From positions 1 to 64,000 of the forward strand of contig NZ_PIQA01000006.1 of the NCBI RefSeq assembly GCF_003987095.1: a stretch of 64,000 nt of DNA, given 5' to 3'. Below, piece by piece: positions 18,936 to 28,624 of this stretch. Under the pieces are notes generated by a model, which had not been told where the DNA came from, did not search any database, and saw only the letters and a list, made by a program, of their open reading frames with translations. Source of the DNA: Idiomarina piscisalsi. GTDB lineage: Bacteria > Pseudomonadota > Gammaproteobacteria > Enterobacterales > Alteromonadaceae. Made by a program: the position numbers and the translations under genes. How positions within the stretch are numbered: the stretch's first letter is position 1; every line of letters starts with the position of its first letter.

Positions 18936-20331
18936 TATCTGAGTTGCTTTGTGGCTTCTTCTTACGCGGTCCGCGACGACGGCGTCTCGGCTTGCGAGTG
19001 GGAGCACCGGACTTACCGGTTTTGAGCTTAGCCGGGTTGTTCTGAGCTTCTGTCCAGAACTGAGCCAGTTCAGCCAGTTTTTTGTCTTCGGGCTCGGCGT
19101 GTGAGCGCAGCAACATAAAGTCATAAGCGGCGCGGAAGCGTTTGTGCTCAAGCGCTTTCATTGCTCTGCCACCTTTAGTGACTTGCAAACGTCGTTGCAG
19201 CTGCCAAATTTCACGAGCCGGTAAACTAAAGCGTTTAGGAATAGAAACACGCTGAGACTGCCTGTGTACGACATCGGCAGCGGCAATGTTAATCGCATCC
19301 ATAGGCGGCAGGCCACCCTCGTTTTCCAACTGCTCTTTACGGGCCAACAATGGCCACCACAACAGCACAGCAACAAGGTAGGCCGGGGTGACTCTTTTGT
19401 CTTCAGCAATGCGCTTGTCAGTGTCTTTAAATGCTTTTAACAGCATTTGGTATGCGGGCGACTGGGCGTCACTGAGGTGCCCTTTAAGCATTGGAAATAG
19501 CTGCTGAAACAGCCCCAGCTCCATCATCATGGAAAAGTTGGCAGTGGCTTTACCCGACATGAACATTTTCAGAAATTCGTCAAACAGACGCGCTGGCGGA
19601 ATGTTTGCAAGCAATGACGCTAGTTCAGGAATAGGGTCACGAACCGCGGTATCCAGTTGCATATTGAGCTTGGTCGCAAAACGTACCGCACGCAGCATTC
19701 TGACCGGGTCTTCGCGGTAGCGTGTTTCAGCATCACCAATTAAGCGTAAAACACCTTTGTTGATATCTTCTACGCCGTTCGCAAAGTCGTAAATGGCAAA
19801 GTCGGCAATACTGTAATACAGCGCGTTAGCGGTGAAATCACGGCGCTCTGCGTCTTCCTCTATGGTGCCATAGACATTGTCGCGTACTAACTGACCATGC
19901 TCATCACTGTGTGCGTGCTGGTTTTTCTTACTGCTTTTTGAGTCGGTGTCATCGGCGTGATGCCCGCGAAACGTAGCAACTTCAATAATCTCTTTGCCAA
20001 ACACGACATGCGCCAGACGAAACCGACGACCAATAAGGCGGCAGTTTCGAAATAGCGATTTCACTTGTTCAGGCGTCGCATTGGTGGTCACGTCGAAGTC
20101 TTTCGGTTGAATACCGAGTAAAATATCACGTACGCAACCGCCCACTAAATAGGCGTCGAAGCCGCTGTTATGTAAGCGGTAAAGGACTTTAAGTGCGTTT
20201 TTGCTAATGTCGTTCCGGGATACGGGGTGTTTATCTCTTGGGATAACTTTCAACGCCGGTAAACGACTGTTGCTGGTGGTATCCTTGCTGGAGAAAGCGC
20301 GTTTTGCTAACTCTTTTATTCGCTTAATAAT
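18922..20331 (-). CDS. pcnB: Poly(A) polymerase I, probable AUU start
   Basis: Adds poly(A) tails to RNA 3' ends, promoting decay. The nucleotidyltransferase core is clear: LVGGCVRDILLG, then KDFDVTT with the metal-binding Asp pair, RRDFT and YREDPVRMLRA. The C-terminus is strongly basic (PRRRRRGPRKKK), as in E. coli. No ATG, GTG or TTG with a ribosome site precedes the conserved region. An ATT at 20331 (or the next codon, 20328) follows AAGGGAG at good spacing and gives about 469 residues with an N-terminal extension matching E. coli PcnB, itself known to start at AUU. Longer frames run into gluQRS and encode a non-conserved poly-Asn tract. Confidence 0.93.
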   Translation of the reverse strand: MIKRIKELAKRAFSSKDTTSNSRLPALKVIPRDKHPVSRNDISKNALKVLYRLHNSGFDAYLVGGCVRDILLGIQPKDFDVTTNATPEQVKSLFRNCRLIGRRFRLAHVVFGKEIIEVATFRGHHADDTDSKSSKKNQHAHSDEHGQLVRDNVYGTIEEDAERRDFTANALYYSIADFAIYDFANGVEDINKGVLRLIGDAETRYREDPVRMLRAVRFATKLNMQLDTAVRDPIPELASLLANIPPARLFDEFLKMFMSGKATANFSMMMELGLFQQLFPMLKGHLSDAQSPAYQMLLKAFKDTDKRIAEDKRVTPAYLVAVLLWWPLLARKEQLENEGGLPPMDAINIAAADVVHRQSQRVSIPKRFSLPAREIWQLQRRLQVTKGGRAMKALEHKRFRAAYDFMLLRSHAEPEDKKLAELAQFWTEAQNNPAKLKTGKSGAPTRKPRRRRRGPRKKKPQSNSDNGSA

Positions 20332-20348
20332 GGTGGTCTCTCCCTTAC
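20331..20348 (-). promoter_or_regulatory. Ribosome binding site and ATT start codon of pcnB
   Basis: On the minus strand AAGGGAGAG is followed by ACCACC and then two ATT codons. The GGAG core stands eight bases from the first ATT. There is no standard start codon within reach of this site, which is the main reason for placing translation initiation at ATT. Confidence 0.7.
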
Positions 20349-20392
20349 CATTGTTATTGTTGTTTGTTTTCAATTGGTCGCATATTGTACCG

Positions 20393-21244
20393 TCAAGCAG
20401 GCGTAATGTGCCACTTTTTGCGCCATTTTTGCACCGCGAAGGCCAATATCTCATCGATTTGTCGCGTTTCACTGAGTTCATGGGCATCAATACCCAGGTA
20501 ATCGAGGGCTGTTAACAGATTGTCTGACGCGTGTTGGCTGTTTATTGCTGGCGCGTGATTTTGTTTGCTGAGCTTACGGCCGTCACTCGATGTCACTAAT
20601 GGTAAGTGCATCATTCGAGGCTTGGCTTTAGCGATATGCTGCCACAAAGTGAGCTGCCAAAAGCTCGGAACAACCAGGTCGCTACCACGCACAATATCGG
20701 TAATACCTTGCTCAATATCATCAACCACCACCGCTAATTGGTATGCGTACAAGCCATCACGGCGCTTCACTACAAAGTCTTCTGCACAGGTGCTGGTATC
20801 ACCCTGTTGTACGCCGAGTGCCCGGTCATTGAATTGATTGACGGGGTTGCTGTTGATATAGCGTAATGCATAAGGTGTCGGGCGTGGTTGACGAGTTCGG
20901 CAATAGCCATCATAAATACCACCGCGCTCACGAATGGCCTTACGTGAACAATCGCATTGATAGATGAAACCGGCGGAAATTAGCGAGTTGATGTAATCCT
21001 GATACGATTCGTCACGGTTACTTTGAAAGATAACCTCACCATGCCAGGTGAGTCCGTGCTCTTCGAGTTGGCGGAGAATAGTATCGGCAGCGCCGGGAAT
21101 TGCGCGAGGTTTGTCGACATCTTCAATACGAACAAACCACTGGCCGTTATGCGCATGAGCATCAAGGTAGCTACCAACAGCAGCAACCAACGAGCCTAAA
21201 TGTAGTGGCCCCGACGGGGTCGGGGCAAATCGGCCGCGGTACAT
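20393..21244 (-). CDS. gluQRS: Glutamyl-Q tRNA(Asp) synthetase
   Basis: Activates glutamate and attaches it to the queuosine in the anticodon of tRNA-Asp. The 283-residue protein is a glutamyl-tRNA synthetase catalytic core without an anticodon-binding domain. It shows FAPTPSGPLHLGSL (HIGH-type site), the KMSKS-like KLSKQNHA, and the zinc site in CDCSRKAIRERG with a later Tyr and Cys in YDGYCRT. It starts 6 bases after dksA in the usual gammaproteobacterial order. Confidence 0.95.
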   Translation of the reverse strand: MYRGRFAPTPSGPLHLGSLVAAVGSYLDAHAHNGQWFVRIEDVDKPRAIPGAADTILRQLEEHGLTWHGEVIFQSNRDESYQDYINSLISAGFIYQCDCSRKAIRERGGIYDGYCRTRQPRPTPYALRYINSNPVNQFNDRALGVQQGDTSTCAEDFVVKRRDGLYAYQLAVVVDDIEQGITDIVRGSDLVVPSFWQLTLWQHIAKAKPRMMHLPLVTSSDGRKLSKQNHAPAINSQHASDNLLTALDYLGIDAHELSETRQIDEILAFAVQKWRKKWHITPA

Positions 21245-21250
21245 GAGCCC

Positions 21251-21703
21251 TTAGGCTCCTGTCATTTGTTTCTCTTTCATTTCTGCCAGGGTTTTGCAGT
21301 CAACGCAGAGATCCGCTGTTGGACGCGCTTCTAAGCGGCGAATACCAATTTCTATGCCGCATGAATCGCAAAAGCCGAAGTCATCGTCTTCAATTTTTTG
21401 CAGCGTTTTCTCAATTTTCTTAATCAACTTGCGCTCACGGTCACGAGTGCGCAATTCAATGCTGAACTCTTCTTCTTGCGCCGCGCGGTCAACTGGGTCA
21501 GGGAAGTTCGCTGCTTCATCTTTCATATGATGCACGGTGCGATCAACTTCTTGGCGTAACTGACGACGCCATTCTTCCAGAATACGACGAAAATGCGCAC
21601 GCTGCGCGTCATTCATGTACTCTTCGCCCTGCTTCTCCTGATAAGGCTCCAGGCCGGCTAGTGCCAGAATGCCATGGGTTTTCTTTTCCTTGCCTTGAGG
21701 CAT
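21251..21703 (-). CDS. dksA: RNA polymerase-binding transcription factor DksA
   Basis: Binds the RNA polymerase secondary channel and, with ppGpp, adjusts transcription of rRNA and biosynthetic promoters. The 150-residue protein has the coiled-coil with acidic tip ([14 protein letters not shown]) and a four-Cys zinc finger (CDSC and CVDC), and is very close to the E. coli protein in its C-terminal half. The ATG has AGGAG upstream. It is the first gene of the dksA-gluQRS-pcnB-folK-panB-panC operon. Confidence 0.97.
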   Translation of the reverse strand: MPQGKEKKTHGILALAGLEPYQEKQGEEYMNDAQRAHFRRILEEWRRQLRQEVDRTVHHMKDEAANFPDPVDRAAQEEEFSIELRTRDRERKLIKKIEKTLQKIEDDDFGFCDSCGIEIGIRRLEARPTADLCVDCKTLAEMKEKQMTGA

Positions 21704-21719
21704 TTTGGATCTCCTAATT

Positions 21720-21743
21720 CTCTAAAACTAGAGTGCTCTAAAA
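21720..21743. repeat. Direct repeat CTCTAAAA in the dksA leader
   Basis: Two exact copies of CTCTAAAA (21720-21727 and 21736-21743) are set 16 bases apart between the dksA promoter and its ribosome site. The function is unknown. It could be a regulator site or affect leader structure. Confidence 0.4.
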
Positions 21744-21767
21744 GCGTGCGTTTAAAAAAGGACGCTA

Positions 21768-21796
21768 CATATACCAGAAAGGGATCAGGTTGGCAA
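21768..21796 (-). promoter_or_regulatory. Sigma-70-type promoter of the dksA operon
   Basis: On the minus strand TTGCCA (21791-21796) and TATATG (21768-21773) are separated by exactly 17 bases. The predicted start lies roughly 60 bases before the dksA ATG. This is one of the best-matching promoters in the window. Confidence 0.65.
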
Positions 21797-21844
21797 CGCT
21801 ATTCCAACGACTCTTTTGCTTAAAATTTAACTCAAAACCTCGCG

Positions 21845-22549
21845 CTATAAGCGCACTGGAACTGGTCTCTCCAGTCGAATTTCTTTTTCATTTATGGCGC
21901 ATTTCACCGCGTAAAATTCGACGCCGTGTTCCGCCGCTTTAATACAGAGTTCTGCGTATTTTGGATCGATATGTTTCGCTGGGCTGACCGATTCAATACC
22001 GGTGTGCATCACCATATAGAGCTGGATGGCTCGATGCCCTTGTTCGACAACGTGCATGAGCTCATTCAAATGCTTATGGGCACGCTGACTGACGGCATCC
22101 GGGAAATAGCCGCTTTCTTTCTCGGCAAGTGTCACACTTTTTACCTCGACAAAGCACTCTTTGCCATTAGGGTCTACGCCCCACCAGTCGATGCGGCTAT
22201 TTTCCTGCCCGTACTTTTTTTCAGCCCTCAGTTCGGACCAACCACTAAGCTCCGGTATAAGTTCACTATTTAGCAGCTCTCCGGCCAATGTATTCGCACA
22301 GCCGGTATTCACCGCAATAAATTTGCCCTCCAAATTTTGCGACAGCTCCCAAGTGTGTGAGTACTTGCGTTTTTTATTGTCCGAAATACTGCAGTAAGCC
22401 GTGTAGCCGGGTTCAGCACAGCCTGTCATTGCACCGGTGTTCGGGCAGTGAACCGTTGTTATTTGCCCATCACCAAAATCAATGTCGGCAAGAAAGCGTT
22501 TATAGCGTTTTTGTAAAACTCCCCGGCGAAGGGGCTTGTTAAATTGCAT
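21845..22549 (-). CDS. sfsA: Sugar fermentation stimulation protein homolog
   Basis: The protein has 234 residues from the ATG at 22549, equal to E. coli SfsA; GAGG stands six bases before that codon. The N-terminus carries RRGVLQKRYKRFLADI and VHCPNTGAMTGC, and the centre has a nuclease-like core (RIDWW and CFVEVKSVTL). SfsA was named for effects on maltose metabolism in E. coli, but its biochemical role remains unsettled. It diverges from pepB across a 55-base gap and lies next to dksA as in E. coli. Confidence 0.93.
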   Translation of the reverse strand: MQFNKPLRRGVLQKRYKRFLADIDFGDGQITTVHCPNTGAMTGCAEPGYTAYCSISDNKKRKYSHTWELSQNLEGKFIAVNTGCANTLAGELLNSELIPELSGWSELRAEKKYGQENSRIDWWGVDPNGKECFVEVKSVTLAEKESGYFPDAVSQRAHKHLNELMHVVEQGHRAIQLYMVMHTGIESVSPAKHIDPKYAELCIKAAEHGVEFYAVKCAINEKEIRLERPVPVRL

Positions 22550-22604
22550 CAGAGACCTCATAACTCTAAAGTAACTGAAAGCAAATTATCGAGAGAGGTT
22601 GAGA

Positions 22605-23903
22605 ATGTCCAGCGCACTAGCGGTTTACTTAACGAATGAAGCACCTGCAGCTCATTGGAACCCGAAGTCTAACGTCGTTTTTGACGGCGACGCAGCAAAA
22701 ATAATTTTGGTAGACGACGAGTCTGAGAATTTGCGGCGTATTCAAAAAGCGGGACGAACCCTCGACAACAATGGCGTAATAAAGGTCGCAGTGTCTGGTG
22801 ACGGCTGGGATATGGAACGCCAGTGGGCGCTGTATCAGGGCTTTACGTCAACACTGTCAAAAAATGATGTGATATGGCACGCAGACGACGCAGAAGCGGC
22901 AAAACACCTTGACGCTATGCGTGATGCCACCCGCTTTAGCCGTGAGCTCACCAACTTACCGGCAGAAGATATTTATCCGGAAAGCCTGGCTGAGCGCGTT
23001 ATTGAACATTTTAAAGGGTTAGCGCCCGATGCGATAAGCGCAGAGTTTATTAAAGGTGAGGCTCTGAAAGACGCAGGCTGGATGGGAATTTATACCGTGG
23101 GTCGTGCCAGCCAGCATGCGCCTGGCATGTTGGTACTTGACTACAACCCAACCGGCGACGACAACGCGCCTGTTGATACAGCGCTTATCGGTAAAGGTAT
23201 TACCTATGACAGCGGTGGCTACAGTATTAAGCCGAGCGAAGGCATGTTGTCTATGAAGTGCGACATGGGTGGTGCGGCAACAGTGACTGGTGCATTGTCG
23301 TTGGCTATTCGCCGTGGCCTGAACAAGCGCGTTAAATTGATTCTTTGCTGCGCTGAAAACATGATTGACGGACGTGCGTATAAGCTGGGCGATATTATTC
23401 GTTATAAGAACGGTTTGACCGTAGAAGTGGTTAATACTGACGCCGAAGGTCGTTTGGTGCTTGCTGACGGCTTGCAGGCTGCTGGCGAGTTTGGTGCGAA
23501 AAACATTATTGATGCAGCTACGCTGACCGGTGCTGCTCAAATGGCCGTGGGTAACGAATACAATGCGTTGTTTAGTGTCGATGACAGCGCCGCGGCCCGA
23601 GCATTGAAAAATGCCGACAAAGAGCACGAGTTGCTGTGGCGTTTGCCGCTGGCTCCATGGCATTCGGAAAACTGCCCATCGGCTTTTGCTGATACCGCAA
23701 ACAGCCGCCCGCAAAAAGGTGGTGGTGCCGGAGGGGCCAGCAATGCGGCCGGTTTCCTGCTGCGCTTTGCGCCTGAGCAAGGTAAAGGCTGGCTGCACTT
23801 TGACTTAGCCGGGGCGTATCAGAAGTCTGCGACAGCTATGTGGGCAACAGGGGCGACAGCGTTAGGCGTCAGAACCATTGCCGCGACTGTTCAAGGTGAC
23901 TAA
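22605..23903 (+). CDS. pepB: Aminopeptidase B (M17 family)
   Basis: A cytoplasmic metallo-aminopeptidase completing peptide turnover. It has 432 residues from the ATG at 22605; the TTG two codons earlier would overlap the ribosome site. The M17 signature NTDAEGRLVLAD and metal ligands in LIGKGITYDSGG and KCDMGGAA are present. The compact N-terminal domain and whole-length similarity fit PepB rather than PepA. hrpB follows six bases later. Confidence 0.93.
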   Translation: MSSALAVYLTNEAPAAHWNPKSNVVFDGDAAKIILVDDESENLRRIQKAGRTLDNNGVIKVAVSGDGWDMERQWALYQGFTSTLSKNDVIWHADDAEAAKHLDAMRDATRFSRELTNLPAEDIYPESLAERVIEHFKGLAPDAISAEFIKGEALKDAGWMGIYTVGRASQHAPGMLVLDYNPTGDDNAPVDTALIGKGITYDSGGYSIKPSEGMLSMKCDMGGAATVTGALSLAIRRGLNKRVKLILCCAENMIDGRAYKLGDIIRYKNGLTVEVVNTDAEGRLVLADGLQAAGEFGAKNIIDAATLTGAAQMAVGNEYNALFSVDDSAAARALKNADKEHELLWRLPLAPWHSENCPSAFADTANSRPQKGGGAGGASNAAGFLLRFAPEQGKGWLHFDLAGAYQKSATAMWATGATALGVRTIAATVQGD

Positions 23904-23909
23904 TTTGGT

Positions 23910-26366
23910 ATGAGCCTACCTGTTGAAAACGTGCTGCCGGAGTTAGCGCAATGCTTCCCGGCGGCACGTGTGGTTTTAGAGGCACCGCCGGGTGCCGGTA
24001 AATCGACCTACCTGCCTCTTTATTTACTGCACGAACAGCTGGGCACTCATGGCATCACTGTTATGCTGCAGCCGCGTCGGGTTGCTGCCGTCAATGTGGC
24101 CAGTTACCTGGCCAGGCAACTGGGAGAAGAGGTTGGTGAAACGGTAGGCTATGTTGTGCGCGGTGAGACGAAACGCACGAAGAACACCAAGCTTCTTGTC
24201 GTCACTGAAGGCATATTAGTACGTTGGTTACAGGAGGACCCTGAGCTTAGTGATATCTCCACACTGATATTCGACGAATTTCATGAGCGCAATTTACACA
24301 GTGATTTAAGCCTGGCGTTAGTCATGGACGCGCTGCCGTTACGTGACGACTTAAACCTGTTGGTCATGTCAGCGACACTGCCGGCCGAAGCTATTTCTGA
24401 GTGGTTGTCCGGGTATTGTGAAGGGGTAACAACGCTTAGAAGCGAAGGACGTAGCTTTCCAATAGACATTCAATACCGAGCACCTAAAAAGCGAAGTGAG
24501 TGGTTACTGCATTTGCCCAGTGTCATTGTCGAGGCTTTAGGAAATGCCGATAAAGGCGTGCTGGTGTTTCTGCCGGGTATCTACGAAATTGAACGTGTGC
24601 AACAAGCACTGGGCTCTCTGGTGGCAACCGCTGTCGATGTTTATACCTTGCATAGCCGGCTGTCACTTAAAGAGCAGCAGCAAGCGTTAAAAGCTAGTAA
24701 TGGTAAGCGAATTATTCTTGCGACTAACATTGCAGAGACTAGCCTAACCATAGAAGGCATAGATGTGGTTGTGGACAGCGGACGTGAACGTCGGGCTAAC
24801 TTTTTGCCGGGTTACGGCATGAACCAGTTGGCGACGCACTTTGTGTCTAAAGCATCCGCGACGCAGCGAGCTGGCCGCGCAGGGCGATTACAGCCAGGAA
24901 CATGCTACCGCGTTTGGTCTAAAGCGGAAGAGCACGGTCAACCCAAGTACGCCGCTGCCGACATAGAAAGTCAGGACTTAACGTCACTGGTACTGGAAGT
25001 GATGAAGTGGGGCAGTTCAGTCGACGAGTTGGCCTGGCTGACACCGCCCAACTCTGTGCATTGCCGGGTTGCTGAGCAGTTTTTGTCATTAACAGGGCTT
25101 TTGGTTGATGGTCTGTTGACGAAGAAAGCGAAGACTCTCGACCCGGGCACCGATGCACGTCTTGCACTCATTTGCGATGCGGCCCGCTCAGAAAGTCATG
25201 AACTGAAGGCTGCTTGCGCGCAGGCTTTGGCTACCCTGGAAGAGCCATCGGCGCACATTAAAACGCTCGATATTCTCGACAGTGCACAGCAACATTATCA
25301 ACAACGTCAGACATTGAGTCGCTGGCGCAGGCGTTGGCAGTATTGGTTAAAGCGTTTACAGGTGTCTGAGAGTACGCGAGCTAACAACAAAGGCCTAGAA
25401 AAAACGCTCGTCGCAGGGTTTCCTGACAGGTTGGCAAAGTACAGCAAAGCGAAGAAAAGTTACCAGCTGGTCACCGGCGGGCGACTCGCATCCGTTGCCG
25501 AGTTATTAAACCAGCCTCAATGGGTAATTATATTTGACGCAACCTTTCAACAGAGTGATAGCAACGGCAAAGTACGGAGTTATGTCGAGCTGCCTGACAT
25601 TTTCGGTGCAATAGAGGCCGCTGGGTTATCAACTACTGACATTTATTCCGCTGACTGGGTTGGCACGCAGCAAACGCTGACTCGAATTAAGGGCAAGATC
25701 ATAGGAGCATTGGTTCTCTCCGAAGAAAAACTCGACGGGGATGTGGCCAACGAAGAGCGTTGCCAGGCATTTGCCGACTATCTGAATAAAAAAGGTCTTG
25801 AAATGCTTAACTGGTCGCGCAAGGCAAACCAACTGCTGGCACGTATGCGTTTGTTACAGTCAGTCACCGGTGAGTTAAGTGAATACTCACTATCACATGA
25901 GGGCTTACTTTCTTACTTGGAGGACTGGGCTTACCCGTACTGGAATTCGGTGAAGTCGCTGACGCAGTTACAGGCCTGGGACCCATGCGAGGCGTTGGCG
26001 TACCGGCTTAACTACGATGAAAAGCAACGGCTGGATAATGCGTGCCCGGAACACTGGGAAACACCCACACAACGTAAAATCTTTATAAATTATCTGGACG
26101 GCCCCCCGCGAGTTGAGGTGAAATTGCAGGAAATGTTTGGCATAAAGGACTCACCGCGGATTATTGATGGGCAGCAAGTCGTATCGGTCGATTTACTCTC
26201 GCCGGCAGGCCGGCTGTTACAGCGAACCAATGACTTAAAGAGCTTTTGGGACAACGCGTATCAGGACGTCCGCAAGGAAATGCGCGGGCGCTACCCGAAA
26301 CACCCGTGGCCGGAAGATCCGATAAACGCCGAGGCGACCTATAAAACCAAAAGGCAAATGCAGTGA
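23910..26366 (+). CDS. hrpB: ATP-dependent RNA helicase HrpB
   Basis: A DEAH-family helicase of 818 residues (E. coli HrpB about 809). The motor motifs are Walker A APPGAGKST, motif II FDEFHERN (DEFH form typical of HrpB), motif III SATLP, and motif VI QRAGRAGR. The C-terminal half contains the HrpB-specific domain ending WPEDPINAEAT. Its cellular target is not established. It overlaps mrcB by four bases (GTGA), the same neighbour as in E. coli. Confidence 0.95.
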   Translation: MSLPVENVLPELAQCFPAARVVLEAPPGAGKSTYLPLYLLHEQLGTHGITVMLQPRRVAAVNVASYLARQLGEEVGETVGYVVRGETKRTKNTKLLVVTEGILVRWLQEDPELSDISTLIFDEFHERNLHSDLSLALVMDALPLRDDLNLLVMSATLPAEAISEWLSGYCEGVTTLRSEGRSFPIDIQYRAPKKRSEWLLHLPSVIVEALGNADKGVLVFLPGIYEIERVQQALGSLVATAVDVYTLHSRLSLKEQQQALKASNGKRIILATNIAETSLTIEGIDVVVDSGRERRANFLPGYGMNQLATHFVSKASATQRAGRAGRLQPGTCYRVWSKAEEHGQPKYAAADIESQDLTSLVLEVMKWGSSVDELAWLTPPNSVHCRVAEQFLSLTGLLVDGLLTKKAKTLDPGTDARLALICDAARSESHELKAACAQALATLEEPSAHIKTLDILDSAQQHYQQRQTLSRWRRRWQYWLKRLQVSESTRANNKGLEKTLVAGFPDRLAKYSKAKKSYQLVTGGRLASVAELLNQPQWVIIFDATFQQSDSNGKVRSYVELPDIFGAIEAAGLSTTDIYSADWVGTQQTLTRIKGKIIGALVLSEEKLDGDVANEERCQAFADYLNKKGLEMLNWSRKANQLLARMRLLQSVTGELSEYSLSHEGLLSYLEDWAYPYWNSVKSLTQLQAWDPCEALAYRLNYDEKQRLDNACPEHWETPTQRKIFINYLDGPPRVEVKLQEMFGIKDSPRIIDGQQVVSVDLLSPAGRLLQRTNDLKSFWDNAYQDVRKEMRGRYPKHPWPEDPINAEATYKTKRQMQ

Positions 26367-28624
26367 TAAAACGTCAATGGTTAAGCTATTTATTCTGGAC
26401 AAGCTTTAAGATTGGTTTAGCGGTTGCTGCCGTCATTGCTGTGTATGCGATATACCTAGATGCCACCCTGTCTAAGCACTTTAAAACAGAGCGTTATCAA
26501 GCGCCGGCACTTGTCTACGCCGACGAGTTACGTGTCTATCCCGGTTACCCATTACAGCAGTCGACGCTTATAAAAACACTCGAGCGTATTGGCTATAACC
26601 GCAGTAATAACACTGAGCAGTCCGGGTACTATTCGGTCGGCAATGACAGCGTCATGGTTCACCGTCGGCCGTTTGATTTCTCAGACGGTCCACAAATGTC
26701 TAAGCGGGTTCAGGTTCACTTTGTAAATGATCGAGTTGCATCTATTACCTCGTGGCCCAGTGGGAGAGAGTTGAAAAGCTTTCGGTTAGAGCCTGAGCTC
26801 ATCGGTCGAATTAGCACGTTAAGCAAAGAAGACCGGTTATTGGTTGGTTTGGAAGTGGTACCTAACCTACTCATTGAGACGCTACTTCAGGTGGAAGATC
26901 GCAACTTCTATCATCATAAGGGCGTTTCTCCCTGGGCTATTCTAAGAGCGTTAGTCGCGAACCTAAGAGCAGGCAGAACGGTTCAGGGGGGCTCGACGTT
27001 AACTCAGCAGTTGGTGAAAAACTTGTACCTCACCCGCGAGCAAACCTTATGGCGAAAGTTTCACGAAGCCATGATGTCGCTGGTTATCGACTACCGTTTT
27101 GATAAAAACACCATTCTGGAAACCTATTTAAACGAAGTGTATTTCGGTCAGGATGGCCGCAACGCAATTCATGGTATAGGGCTTGCCAGCCAGTTTTACT
27201 TCGGTAAGCAGGTTCAGGAGCTGTCAGTTGATGAAGTTGCGTTACTCATTGGAATGATAAAAGGCCCATCTTACTATGACCCAAGGCGATTCCCGGAACG
27301 TGCTCAAAAGCGTCGGGATACGGTGTTAAAGGTCATGTTCGACCAGGATCTTATCGCGAAATCGACTTATGTAGCGGCGGTACAGCAACAGTTAGACGTG
27401 AGGGAAAGTCGACGGTTAGTAGAGCATCCGTACCCTCACTATATGGATATTATTAAGCGCGAAATGAAAACCCTGGCGTTGCCGGAAGACTGGCAGGACA
27501 CGGGCTTGAAGATATACACCGACATGGATGTTAATGCGCAGGAGGCGGTACAAAAATCGCTGGCGCGTAAGCTTACCGATGACGACAGTGCGCTGGAAGG
27601 TGCTATGGTCGTGGCGAATTATCGACAAGGGACGATAACGGCGCTGGCTGGCGGAAGACTCAGTCAAACCGTCGGTTATAATCGGGCATTGATGGCACTG
27701 CGCCCGATAGGCTCACTAATAAAGCCGGTAGTTTATGCAACCGCAATGCAAGAGTCCGGCATCGGCCTGCATACTCCGGTGGTTGATGAAGCAATAACTC
27801 TTGAAGACAAACGTGGTAAGACTTGGCAGCCACAGAACTACGATACCGAATTTAAAGGGAGTTTGCTGCTGTACGACGCGCTTGTTCAGTCTCGCAATAT
27901 TCCGGCAGTTAGGGTCGGTGTAGAGGTTGGTGTTGATACTGTCGTGGATTACATGAAGCGGCTGGGTGTGGTTACGCCACTGGAAGCGTACCCATCGCTA
28001 ACCTTAGGCTCTGCGTCATTAACGCCGTTTGCGGTCACCAGAATGTACAGCGCACTCATGAATGACGGTCGCTTCCAGTCTCTGTCAGCAATTTCGTCTA
28101 TTACCACGCATCAGGGCGATGTTTTATATCGGGCACCTGAAAAAAGTACCTCTCAGGTGTTTGACTCAAAGGTCTCGTATCTGACGAAATTTGGTTTGCA
28201 TGGTGTAGTAGCGGAAGGCACGGCGAGCGCCTTACAACGAGTGTTAGCCGGACAAAAAGTTGGCGGTAAAACCGGCACCACTAATGACTACCGGGATAGC
28301 TGGTTTGTTGCCGTTGACGGAGAGCAAGTGGTGACAGCCTGGCTGGGAAGGGACGATAACCAACCGACAGGCCTGACAGGCAGTAGCGGTGCGTTAAGAG
28401 TTGTCGCTGACTATTACGAACGTAAACCACCGCTAAGCATGGCGCTGGAGATTCCTGAGCCTTTGAAAATGCAACGTTTTCATGAACGGACAGGGCAACG
28501 CATACCTAATGATTGTGATAATGGCGAACTATTGCCAGCAGAAGGAATACGCTTGCCGGACAATATAACCTGTGACGGTAATATCGAGGAAAAAAGTTGG
28601 TGGGACCGCCTGTTTGGAGGCTAG
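26363..28624 (+). CDS. mrcB: Penicillin-binding protein 1B
   Basis: A bifunctional peptidoglycan synthase of 753 residues. A membrane anchor (about 13-32) is followed by a UB2H-like domain (about 45-140). The GT51 glycosyltransferase follows (catalytic Glu in EDRNFYHHKG; GGSTLTQQLVKNLYL), then the transpeptidase with catalytic Ser451 in SLIK, the SRN motif and KTGTT. It starts at GTG overlapping the hrpB stop, so it depends on translational coupling or read-through. A gap-spanning inverted repeat near the stop (28599-28631) lacks a T run. Confidence 0.95.
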   Translation: MIKRQWLSYLFWTSFKIGLAVAAVIAVYAIYLDATLSKHFKTERYQAPALVYADELRVYPGYPLQQSTLIKTLERIGYNRSNNTEQSGYYSVGNDSVMVHRRPFDFSDGPQMSKRVQVHFVNDRVASITSWPSGRELKSFRLEPELIGRISTLSKEDRLLVGLEVVPNLLIETLLQVEDRNFYHHKGVSPWAILRALVANLRAGRTVQGGSTLTQQLVKNLYLTREQTLWRKFHEAMMSLVIDYRFDKNTILETYLNEVYFGQDGRNAIHGIGLASQFYFGKQVQELSVDEVALLIGMIKGPSYYDPRRFPERAQKRRDTVLKVMFDQDLIAKSTYVAAVQQQLDVRESRRLVEHPYPHYMDIIKREMKTLALPEDWQDTGLKIYTDMDVNAQEAVQKSLARKLTDDDSALEGAMVVANYRQGTITALAGGRLSQTVGYNRALMALRPIGSLIKPVVYATAMQESGIGLHTPVVDEAITLEDKRGKTWQPQNYDTEFKGSLLLYDALVQSRNIPAVRVGVEVGVDTVVDYMKRLGVVTPLEAYPSLTLGSASLTPFAVTRMYSALMNDGRFQSLSAISSITTHQGDVLYRAPEKSTSQVFDSKVSYLTKFGLHGVVAEGTASALQRVLAGQKVGGKTGTTNDYRDSWFVAVDGEQVVTAWLGRDDNQPTGLTGSSGALRVVADYYERKPPLSMALEIPEPLKMQRFHERTGQRIPNDCDNGELLPAEGIRLPDNITCDGNIEEKSWWDRLFGG

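Noticed and set aside
20332-20490. N-terminal extension of pcnB into gluQRS
   Set aside because: It would overlap gluQRS by about 100 bases and encodes a poly-Asn stretch not found in the family; the ATT start explains the gene better.
23019-23798. A 259-codon open frame on the minus strand inside pepB
   Set aside because: It lies fully opposite a well-conserved aminopeptidase, has a composition without domain-like features and no ribosome site; long antisense frames are expected from codon bias here.
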